Source of the DNA: CAYNST01 sp964434105
Lineage (GTDB): Bacteria; Pseudomonadota; Gammaproteobacteria; Pseudomonadales; Cellvibrionaceae
Length of the DNA stretch: 64,000 nucleotides
Direction: 5' to 3'
Assembly (NCBI GenBank): GCA_964434105.1
Contig: CAYSTJ010000008.1
Span: 31,831 to 95,830, forward strand
This document shows, piece after piece, positions 19,435-27,607 of the stretch. The stretch's first letter is position 1. Each line of letters begins with the position of its first letter. Position numbers and translations under genes: made by a program. The notes beneath the pieces are model-generated. The model worked only from the letters and a program-made list of their open reading frames with translations. It was not told the DNA's origin and ran no database searches.

Positions 19435-20511
19435 ATGAGCTACTTTACCAAACACTATAACGAGCCGGGCACCGCGCCCGGCGAACTGCATTCCCGACCG
19501 GCTGTTATCACCACGGACCGGGCGGATCTTATCCGCTACACTCGCGACGCATTCCAGCTGGAAACGAATGTCGATCCGCGCGAAGTGCTCAGTAACGCGC
19601 CGGCGGGAGAAAAACGCTGGATCGCCATTCATGGGCGGCCGGCACCAGCGTTGCTGCAATCGCTGGAAGCGACGCTCGGTCTGCACCCGCTGGCGCTGGA
19701 AGATGCCATCCACGCCGGCCAGCGTTCCAAGCTGGATGACTACGATAACCATATTTTTTTAGTGCTGCAGCGCCCCCGGTGGGAAAGCGAGAAACTGGCC
19801 ATCGGCCAGGTGAGTCTGTTTTTGGGCAAGGACTTTGTAGTCAGTATTGACGATGCGGGCAGCGATACGTTCGAACCGGTACGCAAACGACTGGAAACCA
19901 GCCATGGAGGACGTATTCGTTCCAATCCCATTGATTATCTGTTTTATGCGCTGGTGGACCTGGTGGTGGATCGCGCGTTTCCGGTACTGGACGGCTACGC
20001 GGAAGAACTGGAAGAAATCGAATTTAACGTTATTGCCCATCCAAAACTGCCGAACCTGCTGGACCGGCTGCACGAAGCACGGCGCGAACTTGTATTTCTG
20101 CGTCGCGCCCTGTGGTCACAACGCGACGCGACTGCGGCGCTGTTGCGCGACGAGCATACGCTGATCAGCAAATCGACCCGCATTTATCTGCGCGATTGCG
20201 CCGACCATGCCAGCCATATTCTGGAGCTGGTTGACAGCTATCGGGACATGAGTGTTGCCGTCATGGAGTTACTGCTTTCCAACCAGAATAAGCAATTGAA
20301 CGAAGCCATGCGGGTACTGACCATGATTGCCACGATATTTATACCTTTATCCTTTGTCACGGGTATCTACGGCATGAATTTCGATCCCGCAGCGAGCCCA
20401 TGGAACATGCCGGAACTGTCCTGGTCCTTCGGCTACCCCGGGGTGTTATTGATGTTGCTCGGGCTTGCCGGCGGGATGCTGGTTTACTTCAAACGCAAAG
20501 GCTGGTTTTAA
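19435..20511 (+). CDS. corA: CorA-family magnesium/divalent metal transporter
   Basis: A large cytoplasmic N-terminal domain precedes two C-terminal membrane helices, with the diagnostic YGMN motif (GIYGMNFDP) at the end of the first helix and a short basic tail FKRKGWF. The coiled stalk helix before it ends in LLSNQNKQLNEAMRVLTMIATIFIPLSFVTG. The family carries Mg2+, and in some branches other divalent cations, as a homopentamer in the inner membrane. I use ATG 19435; a GTG at 19426 is possible. It starts 17 bases after treS and is probably the last gene of the trehalose operon, an unusual place for corA. Confidence 0.92.
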   Translation: MSYFTKHYNEPGTAPGELHSRPAVITTDRADLIRYTRDAFQLETNVDPREVLSNAPAGEKRWIAIHGRPAPALLQSLEATLGLHPLALEDAIHAGQRSKLDDYDNHIFLVLQRPRWESEKLAIGQVSLFLGKDFVVSIDDAGSDTFEPVRKRLETSHGGRIRSNPIDYLFYALVDLVVDRAFPVLDGYAEELEEIEFNVIAHPKLPNLLDRLHEARRELVFLRRALWSQRDATAALLRDEHTLISKSTRIYLRDCADHASHILELVDSYRDMSVAVMELLLSNQNKQLNEAMRVLTMIATIFIPLSFVTGIYGMNFDPAASPWNMPELSWSFGYPGVLLMLLGLAGGMLVYFKRKGWF

Positions 20512-20675
20512 CGACGCCTTTGATTGAATGAACGACCGGCTGTAATTTGTGGGAGCCATTGGCGGCGAATGCATACCCGTCACTACAGACAGATGCGTCC
20601 GAACGATCGACAGGTTTTTTCTGTTCCGTGGATCATTCCGGATTGAGGACACCCTTTGCCACAAGGAATAACGTT

Positions 20676-21149
20676 GTGAGTCATTTTGAATATGCCGGCT
20701 TCTGGATTCGGACTCTGGCGTCATTGATCGATACTTTTCTGCTGCTGCTGATCATTGTGCCGGTGTTGACCACACTGTATGGCCCCGAGTTTTTTCTGGG
20801 CGCACCGGCTATCGGCACCTTCTGGGGCCTGGTATTCAATTACGTCGTCCCGGCAGTGATTATTATTCTGTTCTGGTATTTTAAATCTGCGACGCCCGGA
20901 AAGATGGTATTGAAGCTGATCATTCTGGATGCCGCAACCGGTGGTAAACCCTCGGCCCGACAGTTGCTGGTGCGCTATATTGGGTATTACCTGTCGGCTA
21001 TCCCGTTGCTGCTCGGGATTTTCTGGGTCGGTCTGGATAGACGCAAGCAGGGCTGGCATGACAAACTCGCCGGCACAATTGTCGTAAAGCCACCCGTCAA
21101 TAGGAAGGCGGGCGAAAGCGGCGGTCGCGTCGACCAGCCGCGAACCTGA
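20676..21149 (+). CDS. RDD family inner-membrane protein
   Basis: I start at a GTG at 20676 with AAGGA eight bases upstream; the frame reaches 20547, but that extension looks like non-coding leader. The 157-residue product has the RDD pattern: an early Arg in GFWIRTLASLIDTFLL, with the family's Asp in the first helix, three to four hydrophobic helices, and the conserved segment SATPGKMVLKLIILDAATG followed by GLDRRKQGWHDKLAGTIVV. RDD proteins have no single established function; some act in Na+/H+ exchange. It follows corA by about 160 bases and precedes the first copy of the 226-base repeat. Confidence 0.85.
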   Translation: MSHFEYAGFWIRTLASLIDTFLLLLIIVPVLTTLYGPEFFLGAPAIGTFWGLVFNYVVPAVIIILFWYFKSATPGKMVLKLIILDAATGGKPSARQLLVRYIGYYLSAIPLLLGIFWVGLDRRKQGWHDKLAGTIVVKPPVNRKAGESGGRVDQPRT

Positions 21150-21315
21150 CCTGCTGGCGCCGGCACGGGTTTTCGCCACTGACCTGCCGGAAAACGCAAC
21201 GTTCGCAGCGTGCCTGGTAGGTGATAAATACACCCAGACGCCGTACGGTACTTTGGTAAACACACTGCTGCAAACGCGCTGGCCTGAGTCTTGCACAATT
21301 ATTCTCGATAATTTG

Positions 21316-21541
21316 TAACTGTTCAGCTTGTATCATAACTGCTCAGATTGCGTCCAGATTTGTTCAGAGCAAGGCGAAACATGTGAGCTTACTCATGTCA
21401 GTACGCCGCGCATCCTGCGCTTCGCCCTCCGGGCCGCCTGGGCCGGCGTTCAAAGCTGTTCCCGACAGGTTTGTGACCATTTTTTAACGCCGCTTTTATT
21501 GGTGGGGGCAGGGGCAAATCGGGGCGTGCGCTGAATAGTTA
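21316..21541 (+). mobile_element. MITE-like repeat, copy 1 (226 bp)
   Basis: This copy begins TAACTGTTCAG and ends CTGAATAGTTA, giving terminal inverted repeats of about 11 bases with one mismatch. It shares long blocks with copies at 50302 and 54943, for example GCGCATCCTGCGCTTCG, TTCCCGACAGGTTTGTGA and GGGGCAAATCGGGGCG. All three copies have the same orientation and nearly equal length. The outermost TA on each side would fit a TA target duplication as used by IS630/Tc1-type elements. A frame of about 65 codons is open through the copy, as in the other two. No transposase is encoded. Confidence 0.8.
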
Positions 21542-21619
21542 CCGATAATTTTTACATGGCCTGCGACAGGGCGTCGCCGGCAAATATTTCGTTGGGTTCA
21601 CCACATCTACAGCCGCTGG

Positions 21620-21648
21620 TTGACAGTTTGGATTGATCAGGATAAATA
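21620..21648 (+). promoter_or_regulatory. Sigma-70 promoter for glgX
   Basis: TTGACA (21620-21625), a 17-base spacer and TAAATA (21643-21648) form a near-consensus promoter. It lies just downstream of repeat copy 1 and would give glgX a leader of about 185 bases, separating its transcription from the trehalose operon. Confidence 0.6.
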
Positions 21649-21842
21649 GATGATGTGATACCCGTCGATCCGAGTGCGAAGATTGTGCAAGGCGGAATGT
21701 AAAACAGGTTCTGCTTTTCCCCATTTTCCAAGCCTCGATACCATCCACTGACAGTCTTTGAATGCTGTTAACATTTTCCCTGGAACCTCATTGGGATACG
21801 GTATTCTGTGCCTGTACATTTAAATTCATTTGGGGACTACCT

Positions 21843-23978
21843 ATGAAAGTATGGCCTGGCCATCCATTTCCACTGGGCGCAAACTACGACGGCGCCGGTA
21901 CGAATTTTTCGCTCTTTTCGGAAGTTGCCGAGAAAGTGGAGTTATGCCTTTTTGACGACAATGGCGAGGAAACCCGAATCGAGTTACCGGAAGCCACGGG
22001 CTACTGCTGGCATGCATATATTCCAGCCATTGAGCCGGGGCAGCGCTATGGTTATCGTGTTCACGGCCCATGGGATCCTGCCGCGGGCCACCGGTGTAAC
22101 CCCGCCAAACTGTTGCTGGACCCCTACGCCAAGGCGATTGATGGGAAGATCGAATGGGATAACGCCATATTTCCCTACGATATGTCAGAGGAAAATCACG
22201 AAGCGATCAATCAGGATAACAGCGCGCCTTTTATGCCCAAATGCGTCGTGCATCAACCGCATTTTGACTGGACCGGTGACCGGCAACTGAAAATTCCGTG
22301 GCACGAGACCATCATCTATGAAACCCATGTAAAGGGAATTACTGCGCGGCACCCGGATATTCCGCCGGAACTGCAGGGAACCTACGCCGGCCTGGCCCAT
22401 CCCGCCATGATCGAATATTTTCGACAGCTGGGGATAACCGCTGTGGAGCTGTTGCCAATTCATCACTTCGCTCACGATAAACATTTAATCGATCAGGGGC
22501 TGCGCAATTATTGGGGTTATAACACGGTCAGTTATTTTGCCCCGCACAACGAATATGCCAGCGATCAGCGACCGGGGGCAGTGGCCGCCGAGTTCCGGCA
22601 GATGGTCAAAGCGCTGCATCAGGCCGGGATCGAGGTTATCCTGGATGTCGTTTATAACCATACCGCCGAAGGGAATCATTTCGGTCCCATGCTCAACTTC
22701 AAGGGCATCGATAATGCCTATTATTATCGGTTAACCGAAGATAAACGCTATTATATGGACTACACCGGGACCGGCAACAGCCTGAATATGCGGCACCCCC
22801 ACGTGCTGCAACTGTTAATGGATTCGTTACGGTACTGGGTGCAGGAGATGCACGTTGACGGGTTCCGGTTCGATCTGGCTTCAACGCTCGCACGCGAACT
22901 GCACGACGTTGACCGGTTATCCGCGTTTTTCGATCTGGTACAGCAGGACCCGGTTATCAGTAACGTGAAGCTGATCGCGGAGCCCTGGGATGTGGGCGAG
23001 GGCGGCTATCAGGTTGGCAACTTTCCCCCCGTGTGGACCGAGTGGAACGGCAAGTATCGCGACTGCGTGCGTGGTTTCTGGGCCGGGCACGAGCAATCCC
23101 TGGGCGAACTGGCTTCACGCTTTACCGGCAGTTCGGATCTCTACGAATATACTGCGCGGCTGCCTGCTGCCAGTATTAACTTTATAACCGCTCATGACGG
23201 CTTTACCCTGCATGATCTTGTGACCTACAACGAGAAACGCAATGACGCCAACGGTGAGGGCAACCGTGACGGCGAGAGTCACAACCGTTCCTGGAACTGC
23301 GGCGTCGAAGGTGAAACCGACGATCCGGAAATACGGCAATTACGTGCCAGACAAAAACGGAATTTTTTCGCCACGTTATTGCTATCCCAGGGCGTGCCGA
23401 TGATTTCCGGTGGCGATGAATTGGGTCGTACGCAAGGCGGCAACAACAACGCTTATTGTCAGGATAATGAAATCGCCTGGTACAACTGGGAAGAAGGGGT
23501 CGAGGAGGGGCTGCTGCATTTTTGCCAGCGCCTGATTCAGTATCGATCCATACATCCGGTCTTTCATCGACGGCGCTGGTTTCAGGGCCGAAAGATCTAC
23601 GGATCGGATGTCAGGGACATCGCCTGGTTCAACATGGACGGACAGCCCATGCAGCAGGAGGACTGGGATCTCGGTTATATCAAAACGCTCGGCATTTTCC
23701 TGAACGGCGAAACAATTCCCAATCCCAATCCCAAAGGCGAACCGCGTACCGACGACAGCTTCTACATCATCCTGAATGCGCATTATGAGCCGCTCGATTT
23801 TATTGTGCCGGAGATCGATTCCCGCGACGCCTGGTTAATGGAGCTTGATACCGCCCGTGGATGGGTCGACGAAGCGGGCGAAACCTATGAAGCTGGAGAA
23901 TCAATCAGCGTCGAGGCACGATCCCTTGTCGTATTGCGTTGCGAGATGGCGACCACAGTGGCGGGGAACCTGTTCTGA
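21843..23978 (+). CDS. glgX: Glycogen debranching enzyme (GH13_11 isoamylase type)
   Basis: GlgX hydrolyses alpha-1,6 branch points of glycogen or limit dextrin. The ATG at 21843 begins the typical MKVWPGHPFPLGANYDGAGTNFS; GGGG lies 8 bases upstream. Length is 711 residues: an N-terminal CBM48 domain (about 10-100), the GH13 barrel and a C-terminal beta domain. Motifs are LDVVYNHTAEGN, GFRFDLASTLAR (nucleophile near 342), LIAEPWDVGEGGYQVGNFP (acid/base near 379), FITAHDGFTLHDLVTYNEK and SGGDELGRTQGGNNNAYCQD. Debranched glucans from GlgX would feed TreY/TreZ encoded upstream. The gene has its own predicted promoter and follows a MITE-like copy. Confidence 0.97.
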   Translation: MKVWPGHPFPLGANYDGAGTNFSLFSEVAEKVELCLFDDNGEETRIELPEATGYCWHAYIPAIEPGQRYGYRVHGPWDPAAGHRCNPAKLLLDPYAKAIDGKIEWDNAIFPYDMSEENHEAINQDNSAPFMPKCVVHQPHFDWTGDRQLKIPWHETIIYETHVKGITARHPDIPPELQGTYAGLAHPAMIEYFRQLGITAVELLPIHHFAHDKHLIDQGLRNYWGYNTVSYFAPHNEYASDQRPGAVAAEFRQMVKALHQAGIEVILDVVYNHTAEGNHFGPMLNFKGIDNAYYYRLTEDKRYYMDYTGTGNSLNMRHPHVLQLLMDSLRYWVQEMHVDGFRFDLASTLARELHDVDRLSAFFDLVQQDPVISNVKLIAEPWDVGEGGYQVGNFPPVWTEWNGKYRDCVRGFWAGHEQSLGELASRFTGSSDLYEYTARLPAASINFITAHDGFTLHDLVTYNEKRNDANGEGNRDGESHNRSWNCGVEGETDDPEIRQLRARQKRNFFATLLLSQGVPMISGGDELGRTQGGNNNAYCQDNEIAWYNWEEGVEEGLLHFCQRLIQYRSIHPVFHRRRWFQGRKIYGSDVRDIAWFNMDGQPMQQEDWDLGYIKTLGIFLNGETIPNPNPKGEPRTDDSFYIILNAHYEPLDFIVPEIDSRDAWLMELDTARGWVDEAGETYEAGESISVEARSLVVLRCEMATTVAGNLF

Positions 23979-24240
23979 GTACGGGAACATCGAGTGAGCA
24001 CGGCTCACAGGCAAGGCCGCCTGGCAATAGTGCTGGCGCGGATGTAAACCCTACAAATGGCTGTAATGATGCTATATGTGTCGGGTTTCTCTGCGTCAGG
24101 GACCTGCGCCAGACACCGGCCTCCCCCGTGAATGCCCGGGAGGCTGCCCGCCGAAACTCAATGAATGCGTTACCGGGTTCTGGTATACGGATTGCAAAAG
24201 GCTGAGCGAGAATAACTTCTGGTTTTTTGAGGAATCCGCT

Positions 24241-25404
24241 ATGTCAGTCAACCTTTTCGATAGTCGTGGTACGCCACTGGATCGTCAGAAATTTACCTGG
24301 CGTGAATTAACGCCCAAGCCACTCAGCAAACTGGACGATGATGCCTTTACCCGGGTTCGGGTTATTTTGATGAATGGAATCGAGCAACAGGTCAACCGTT
24401 TTCAGCATATGTGCGGACAGTTCAATGGTGAACTTCGCGGCCCGCTGGCGCAGATTCGGCGGGTCGAGCATCACCAGCAAACTATGATCAACTGGCTGCT
24501 GGGCGCCGACCATTCGCCGCTGGAAACGACCATCGGCTATGAGCAGGTCGCCATAGAAGTCACCGCCGCCATTGCCCAGCAGGAGCCAGATCCCTACCTG
24601 GCACAAACCTACCGGTTTGGACTGCTGGAAGATTTCGATCACATGTATCGCTACTCGGCGCTAATGGATCGTGTGGAAGGTAAAGATGCCAACAATATAT
24701 TGCAGAGTTACACGGACATTTTGCCGGGCCGGCCTACCGTTGACGAACACCGGGCACCGGAAGATGATCTGCGCCACCATTATGACCACAAGGCCTCCAT
24801 GCCCATCTCGAAACTGAATGCGCTGACGATTTTTTCCGGCGAATATCAGACACGTGACTATTACATGAACATCGGCCCCACGTTCAGTGACCCGGTCGCG
24901 CGTGCACTCTACGCCGAAATCGCCTCCATTGAGGAACAGCATGTCACGCAGTATGGTTCCATTATCGATCCCAATGAAACCTGGCTGGAAAAATGGATGC
25001 TGTATGAGGCCAACGAAGTTTACAACTACTACAGCTGTATGACCGCCGAAACCAATCCTCGTATCAAGGCCATCTGGGAACGCTTCCTTGACTACGAGCT
25101 GGAGCACTTGAGCATTGTGACTGAATTGTTCAAAAAATATGAGAAACGGGACCCGGCGGAGATTTTACCCGACCGCTTGCCGGATCCGATTGCCTACCAG
25201 AGTCAGCGTGAATTCGTGAGAAAAGTACTGAGTCAGGAGGTCGATCTGCGCGCATCCGGTCCCGACTTTGTGGACAAGTCGCAGGAGCCGCTGCGCTCAA
25301 AAGCGTATCGGGATCATATGAATGCCGAGGGGTCACCCAGTGAAGCGGTGGCAGAGAATTACCGCTGGCAGCCCGGTACTGAGCTCAGTCGCAAAATTGC
25401 TTAA
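24241..25404 (+). CDS. Ferritin-like diiron-type protein, 387 aa, function unknown
   Basis: The ATG at 24241 follows GAGGAATCC. The protein is soluble and mainly helical, without signal peptide. Candidate metal-ligand motifs of a ferritin-like four-helix bundle can be seen: EDFDHMYRYSAL, EIASIEEQHVTQYGS (ExxH) and FLDYELEHLSIVTELFKKYE (ExxH). An N-terminal helical part with RRVEHHQQTMINWLLGADHSP and a long C-terminal tail extend well beyond an ordinary rubrerythrin or bacterioferritin. I do not recognise a named family. It is the first gene of an apparent operon with a second ferritin-like protein 21 bases downstream, then DUF2243 and a CtaG-like protein. Inferred role: iron or oxidant handling linked to respiration. 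Confidence 0.75.
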   Translation: MSVNLFDSRGTPLDRQKFTWRELTPKPLSKLDDDAFTRVRVILMNGIEQQVNRFQHMCGQFNGELRGPLAQIRRVEHHQQTMINWLLGADHSPLETTIGYEQVAIEVTAAIAQQEPDPYLAQTYRFGLLEDFDHMYRYSALMDRVEGKDANNILQSYTDILPGRPTVDEHRAPEDDLRHHYDHKASMPISKLNALTIFSGEYQTRDYYMNIGPTFSDPVARALYAEIASIEEQHVTQYGSIIDPNETWLEKWMLYEANEVYNYYSCMTAETNPRIKAIWERFLDYELEHLSIVTELFKKYEKRDPAEILPDRLPDPIAYQSQREFVRKVLSQEVDLRASGPDFVDKSQEPLRSKAYRDHMNAEGSPSEAVAENYRWQPGTELSRKIA

Positions 25405-25425
25405 CGAATTCGAGAGGACACGACC

Positions 25426-26172
25426 ATGGAAAACAATACCAAACTCGGCACCAACAAAACCGGCATCGACATGTCGCCCAAAATGACCGAAGACATGATT
25501 AGCGGTATGGATAAGTTTCTCCACACCAACGGTGCCGGTCCTTCACAGTTTATTCAACTCAAAAACGATTATCTTGATGAAGACGAACCGCTGGGGTCGG
25601 TGCCGTTGCCGGGTACCGTGAAAGGCGCCGTGAAATCGACGCTGAAAATGGCAACGGGCCATCACCCGGAAGTATTTATCAACAAACTGGGCGAGCGGCT
25701 GGCGTATGAACGCGCCGGTGTGCGCATCTATGAGCAGTTGATACTCAAATGCAGGCACGCGACCGCGCAGCACCCAGGCAGACTGGTAATTCCTGTCGAA
25801 CGATTGCAGGAATTTCACCAGCAGGAAGCCGAGCATTTCCATATGCTGGTGGGATGTCTCGAGCAATTGGGCGCGGATCCCACGGCGCAGACGCCGGATG
25901 CGAATGCGTCCGGCGTCGCATCGACCGGCCTGATGAAGGTAATTGTCGACCCCCGTACCTCCGTGAGTCAAAGTCTTGAAGCCATGCTGGCGATCGAGTT
26001 GACCGACAATGCCGCCTGGGAACTGTTGATTAAGCTGGCGCAGGACATGGGTTTGAAGGATATGGTGAAGAAATTTGAGCATGCGTTGCAACAGGAGAGC
26101 GTGCATCTCGCCCAGGTCAAGGAATGGTATGAAGCGAGCGTGCGTGAGCAGGGGCGTATGTCGTTGACCTGA
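25426..26172 (+). CDS. Second ferritin-like diiron-type protein, 248 aa
   Basis: GAGAGGAC precedes the ATG at 25426. After a polar N-terminus of about 75 residues, a four-helix pattern follows: LGERLAYERAGVRIYEQLI; LQEFHQQEAEHFHMLV (with ExxH); AMLAIELTDNAAWELLIKL; and EHALQQESVHLAQVKEWYE (with ExxH). This spacing fits a carboxylate-bridged diiron site of the ferritin/rubrerythrin superfamily. No Cys-rich rubredoxin domain is present. It is encoded between another ferritin-like protein and DUF2243, whose start overlaps its stop by one base (TGATG), showing translational coupling. Exact function unknown; storage, peroxidase or oxidase-like roles are possible. Confidence 0.75.
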   Translation: MENNTKLGTNKTGIDMSPKMTEDMISGMDKFLHTNGAGPSQFIQLKNDYLDEDEPLGSVPLPGTVKGAVKSTLKMATGHHPEVFINKLGERLAYERAGVRIYEQLILKCRHATAQHPGRLVIPVERLQEFHQQEAEHFHMLVGCLEQLGADPTAQTPDANASGVASTGLMKVIVDPRTSVSQSLEAMLAIELTDNAAWELLIKLAQDMGLKDMVKKFEHALQQESVHLAQVKEWYEASVREQGRMSLT

Positions 26173-26657
26173 TGCGACCGTTTTCGAGAACCTTGCAGGC
26201 AGGGATGCTGCTCGGTGTGGCGGTCATGGCTGCAGTGGATGAGATAATTTTTCATCAGATATTGGGCTGGCACCACTTCTATGACAAGGCCACCCCCGCC
26301 ATCGGCTTAATATCCGATGGCCTGTTGCATGCAGCCGAGCTGATTGCCCTGGTAGCGGGGCTGTTTATGCTACTCGATTTACAGCGCCAACGTTGTCTGT
26401 TCCGGCCGGCGGCATGGGCCGGATTTTTTCTGGGCGCTGGCGGCTTCCAGCTCTTTGACGGCATAGTCAATCACAAGGTACTGCGCCTGCATCAAATACG
26501 TTACGACGTCCCACTTCTCCCGTACGATGCCGTATGGAACCTGAGCGCAGTAGCGTTGCTGCTGATCGGTACCGGACTCTGGTTTCGTGCCAGATCCCGC
26601 TTTACGCCGCATGACGGTCCCGGTTCTGCCGGCAGTGCAGCGACGACGGATCAGTGA
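26172..26657 (+). CDS. DUF2243 integral membrane protein
   Basis: The 161-residue protein has about four membrane helices. The family is recognisable by AAVDEIIFHQILGWHHFYD in helix 1, ISDGLLHAAELIALVAGLF in helix 2 and FQLFDGIVNHKVLRLHQIRY in helix 3. The several His residues in or near helices (FHQ, WHH, LLHAAE, NHK, LHQ) could bind metal or heme. DUF2243 genes often stand next to CtaG-type genes, as here, but their role is not established. The start overlaps the preceding stop (ATGA context), and its own stop overlaps the next start, so the four genes from 24241 form one translationally linked unit. Confidence 0.85.
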   Translation: MRPFSRTLQAGMLLGVAVMAAVDEIIFHQILGWHHFYDKATPAIGLISDGLLHAAELIALVAGLFMLLDLQRQRCLFRPAAWAGFFLGAGGFQLFDGIVNHKVLRLHQIRYDVPLLPYDAVWNLSAVALLLIGTGLWFRARSRFTPHDGPGSAGSAATTDQ

Positions 26658-27487
26658 CAGCGTTCCAGGCGACCCTGTGGCTTTTGCTGATTGCCAGCGC
26701 TGCGTTGTACGGTGGCGGATGGTACCGGTTGACGCAGCAACATCGGAAATGGCGTCTGTGGCGGCCGTTCTTCTTCTATTCCGGTATCGCCTTACTGCTA
26801 TTCGCCTTTTCCGGACCGGTGATGTCATGGTCCCATCATTCCCTACAGGGGCATATGGCCCAACACCTTCTAATCGGCATGTTCGCACCGGTGGCTCTGG
26901 TTTTGGGCGCACCGATCAGTCTCGCCCTGCGGACCTTGCCGGTACAGCTGGCGCGTGCGTTGGTCTGGCTAATGCGAACAGAATTTTTCGGTTGGGCCAG
27001 TCACCCGTTTACCGCGTTGTTACTGAATACAGGCGGGATGTTTTTGCTGTATCTAACGCCGATCTATGTGTTAAGTCAAACGCATCTCGGCGTGCATATT
27101 TTCGTGCATATACATTTTTTGCTGGCGGGTTACCTGTTTGCCTGGTCCATTGCCGGACCGGACCCTGCACCACGCCGACCCGGTCTGCGCCTGCGACTCG
27201 CTGTGGTGTTTTTGAGTATGGCATTACACGCATGGCTGGCCAAACTGATGTACATCAATCTGTGGCCGGCCGGGACCAACGACACAGTGGACGCGATTCA
27301 ATATTCCGCAAAGATGATGTATTACTGGGGTGACCTGGCAGAACTGTTGCTGGTTGTTGCACTTTTCTGCCAATGGTACCGCAATGACAGGCGCGGCGCG
27401 TGTGCAGGTACTGTTGGTGAACCACCGGTTGAACACCGGGGGGCACTCTTTCGCAAGCCAACGGTCGAAGGGAATTCGGGTGACTGA
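26654..27487 (+). CDS. CtaG-like cytochrome c oxidase assembly membrane protein (caa3_CtaG family)
   Basis: A GTG start at 26654 overlaps the DUF2243 stop by four bases (GTGA). The 277-residue protein has about seven membrane helices and the family's His-rich signature SWSHHSLQGHMAQHLLIGMFAPVALVLG, plus HIFVHIHFLLAGYLFAWSIAGPDP and HAWLAKLMY. In Bacillus the homologue is needed for caa3 oxidase formation, probably by handling copper; in proteobacteria without adjacent oxidase genes the role is unclear. No oxidase subunit genes are near. Its C-terminal tail of about 30 residues is polar and not conserved in the family. Confidence 0.85.
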   Translation: MTAFQATLWLLLIASAALYGGGWYRLTQQHRKWRLWRPFFFYSGIALLLFAFSGPVMSWSHHSLQGHMAQHLLIGMFAPVALVLGAPISLALRTLPVQLARALVWLMRTEFFGWASHPFTALLLNTGGMFLLYLTPIYVLSQTHLGVHIFVHIHFLLAGYLFAWSIAGPDPAPRRPGLRLRLAVVFLSMALHAWLAKLMYINLWPAGTNDTVDAIQYSAKMMYYWGDLAELLLVVALFCQWYRNDRRGACAGTVGEPPVEHRGALFRKPTVEGNSGD

Positions 27488-27607
27488 CACCAACGCGGGA
27501 AGGGCGTATATTTTTGATTGCCGGCTACCAAAACTGTGATCTGGGCAGGGCCGGCAGCGCGGTCATCCGGGTATGGTAAGCACTGATGCCTTTAAAGGTT
27601 GCCCGAC

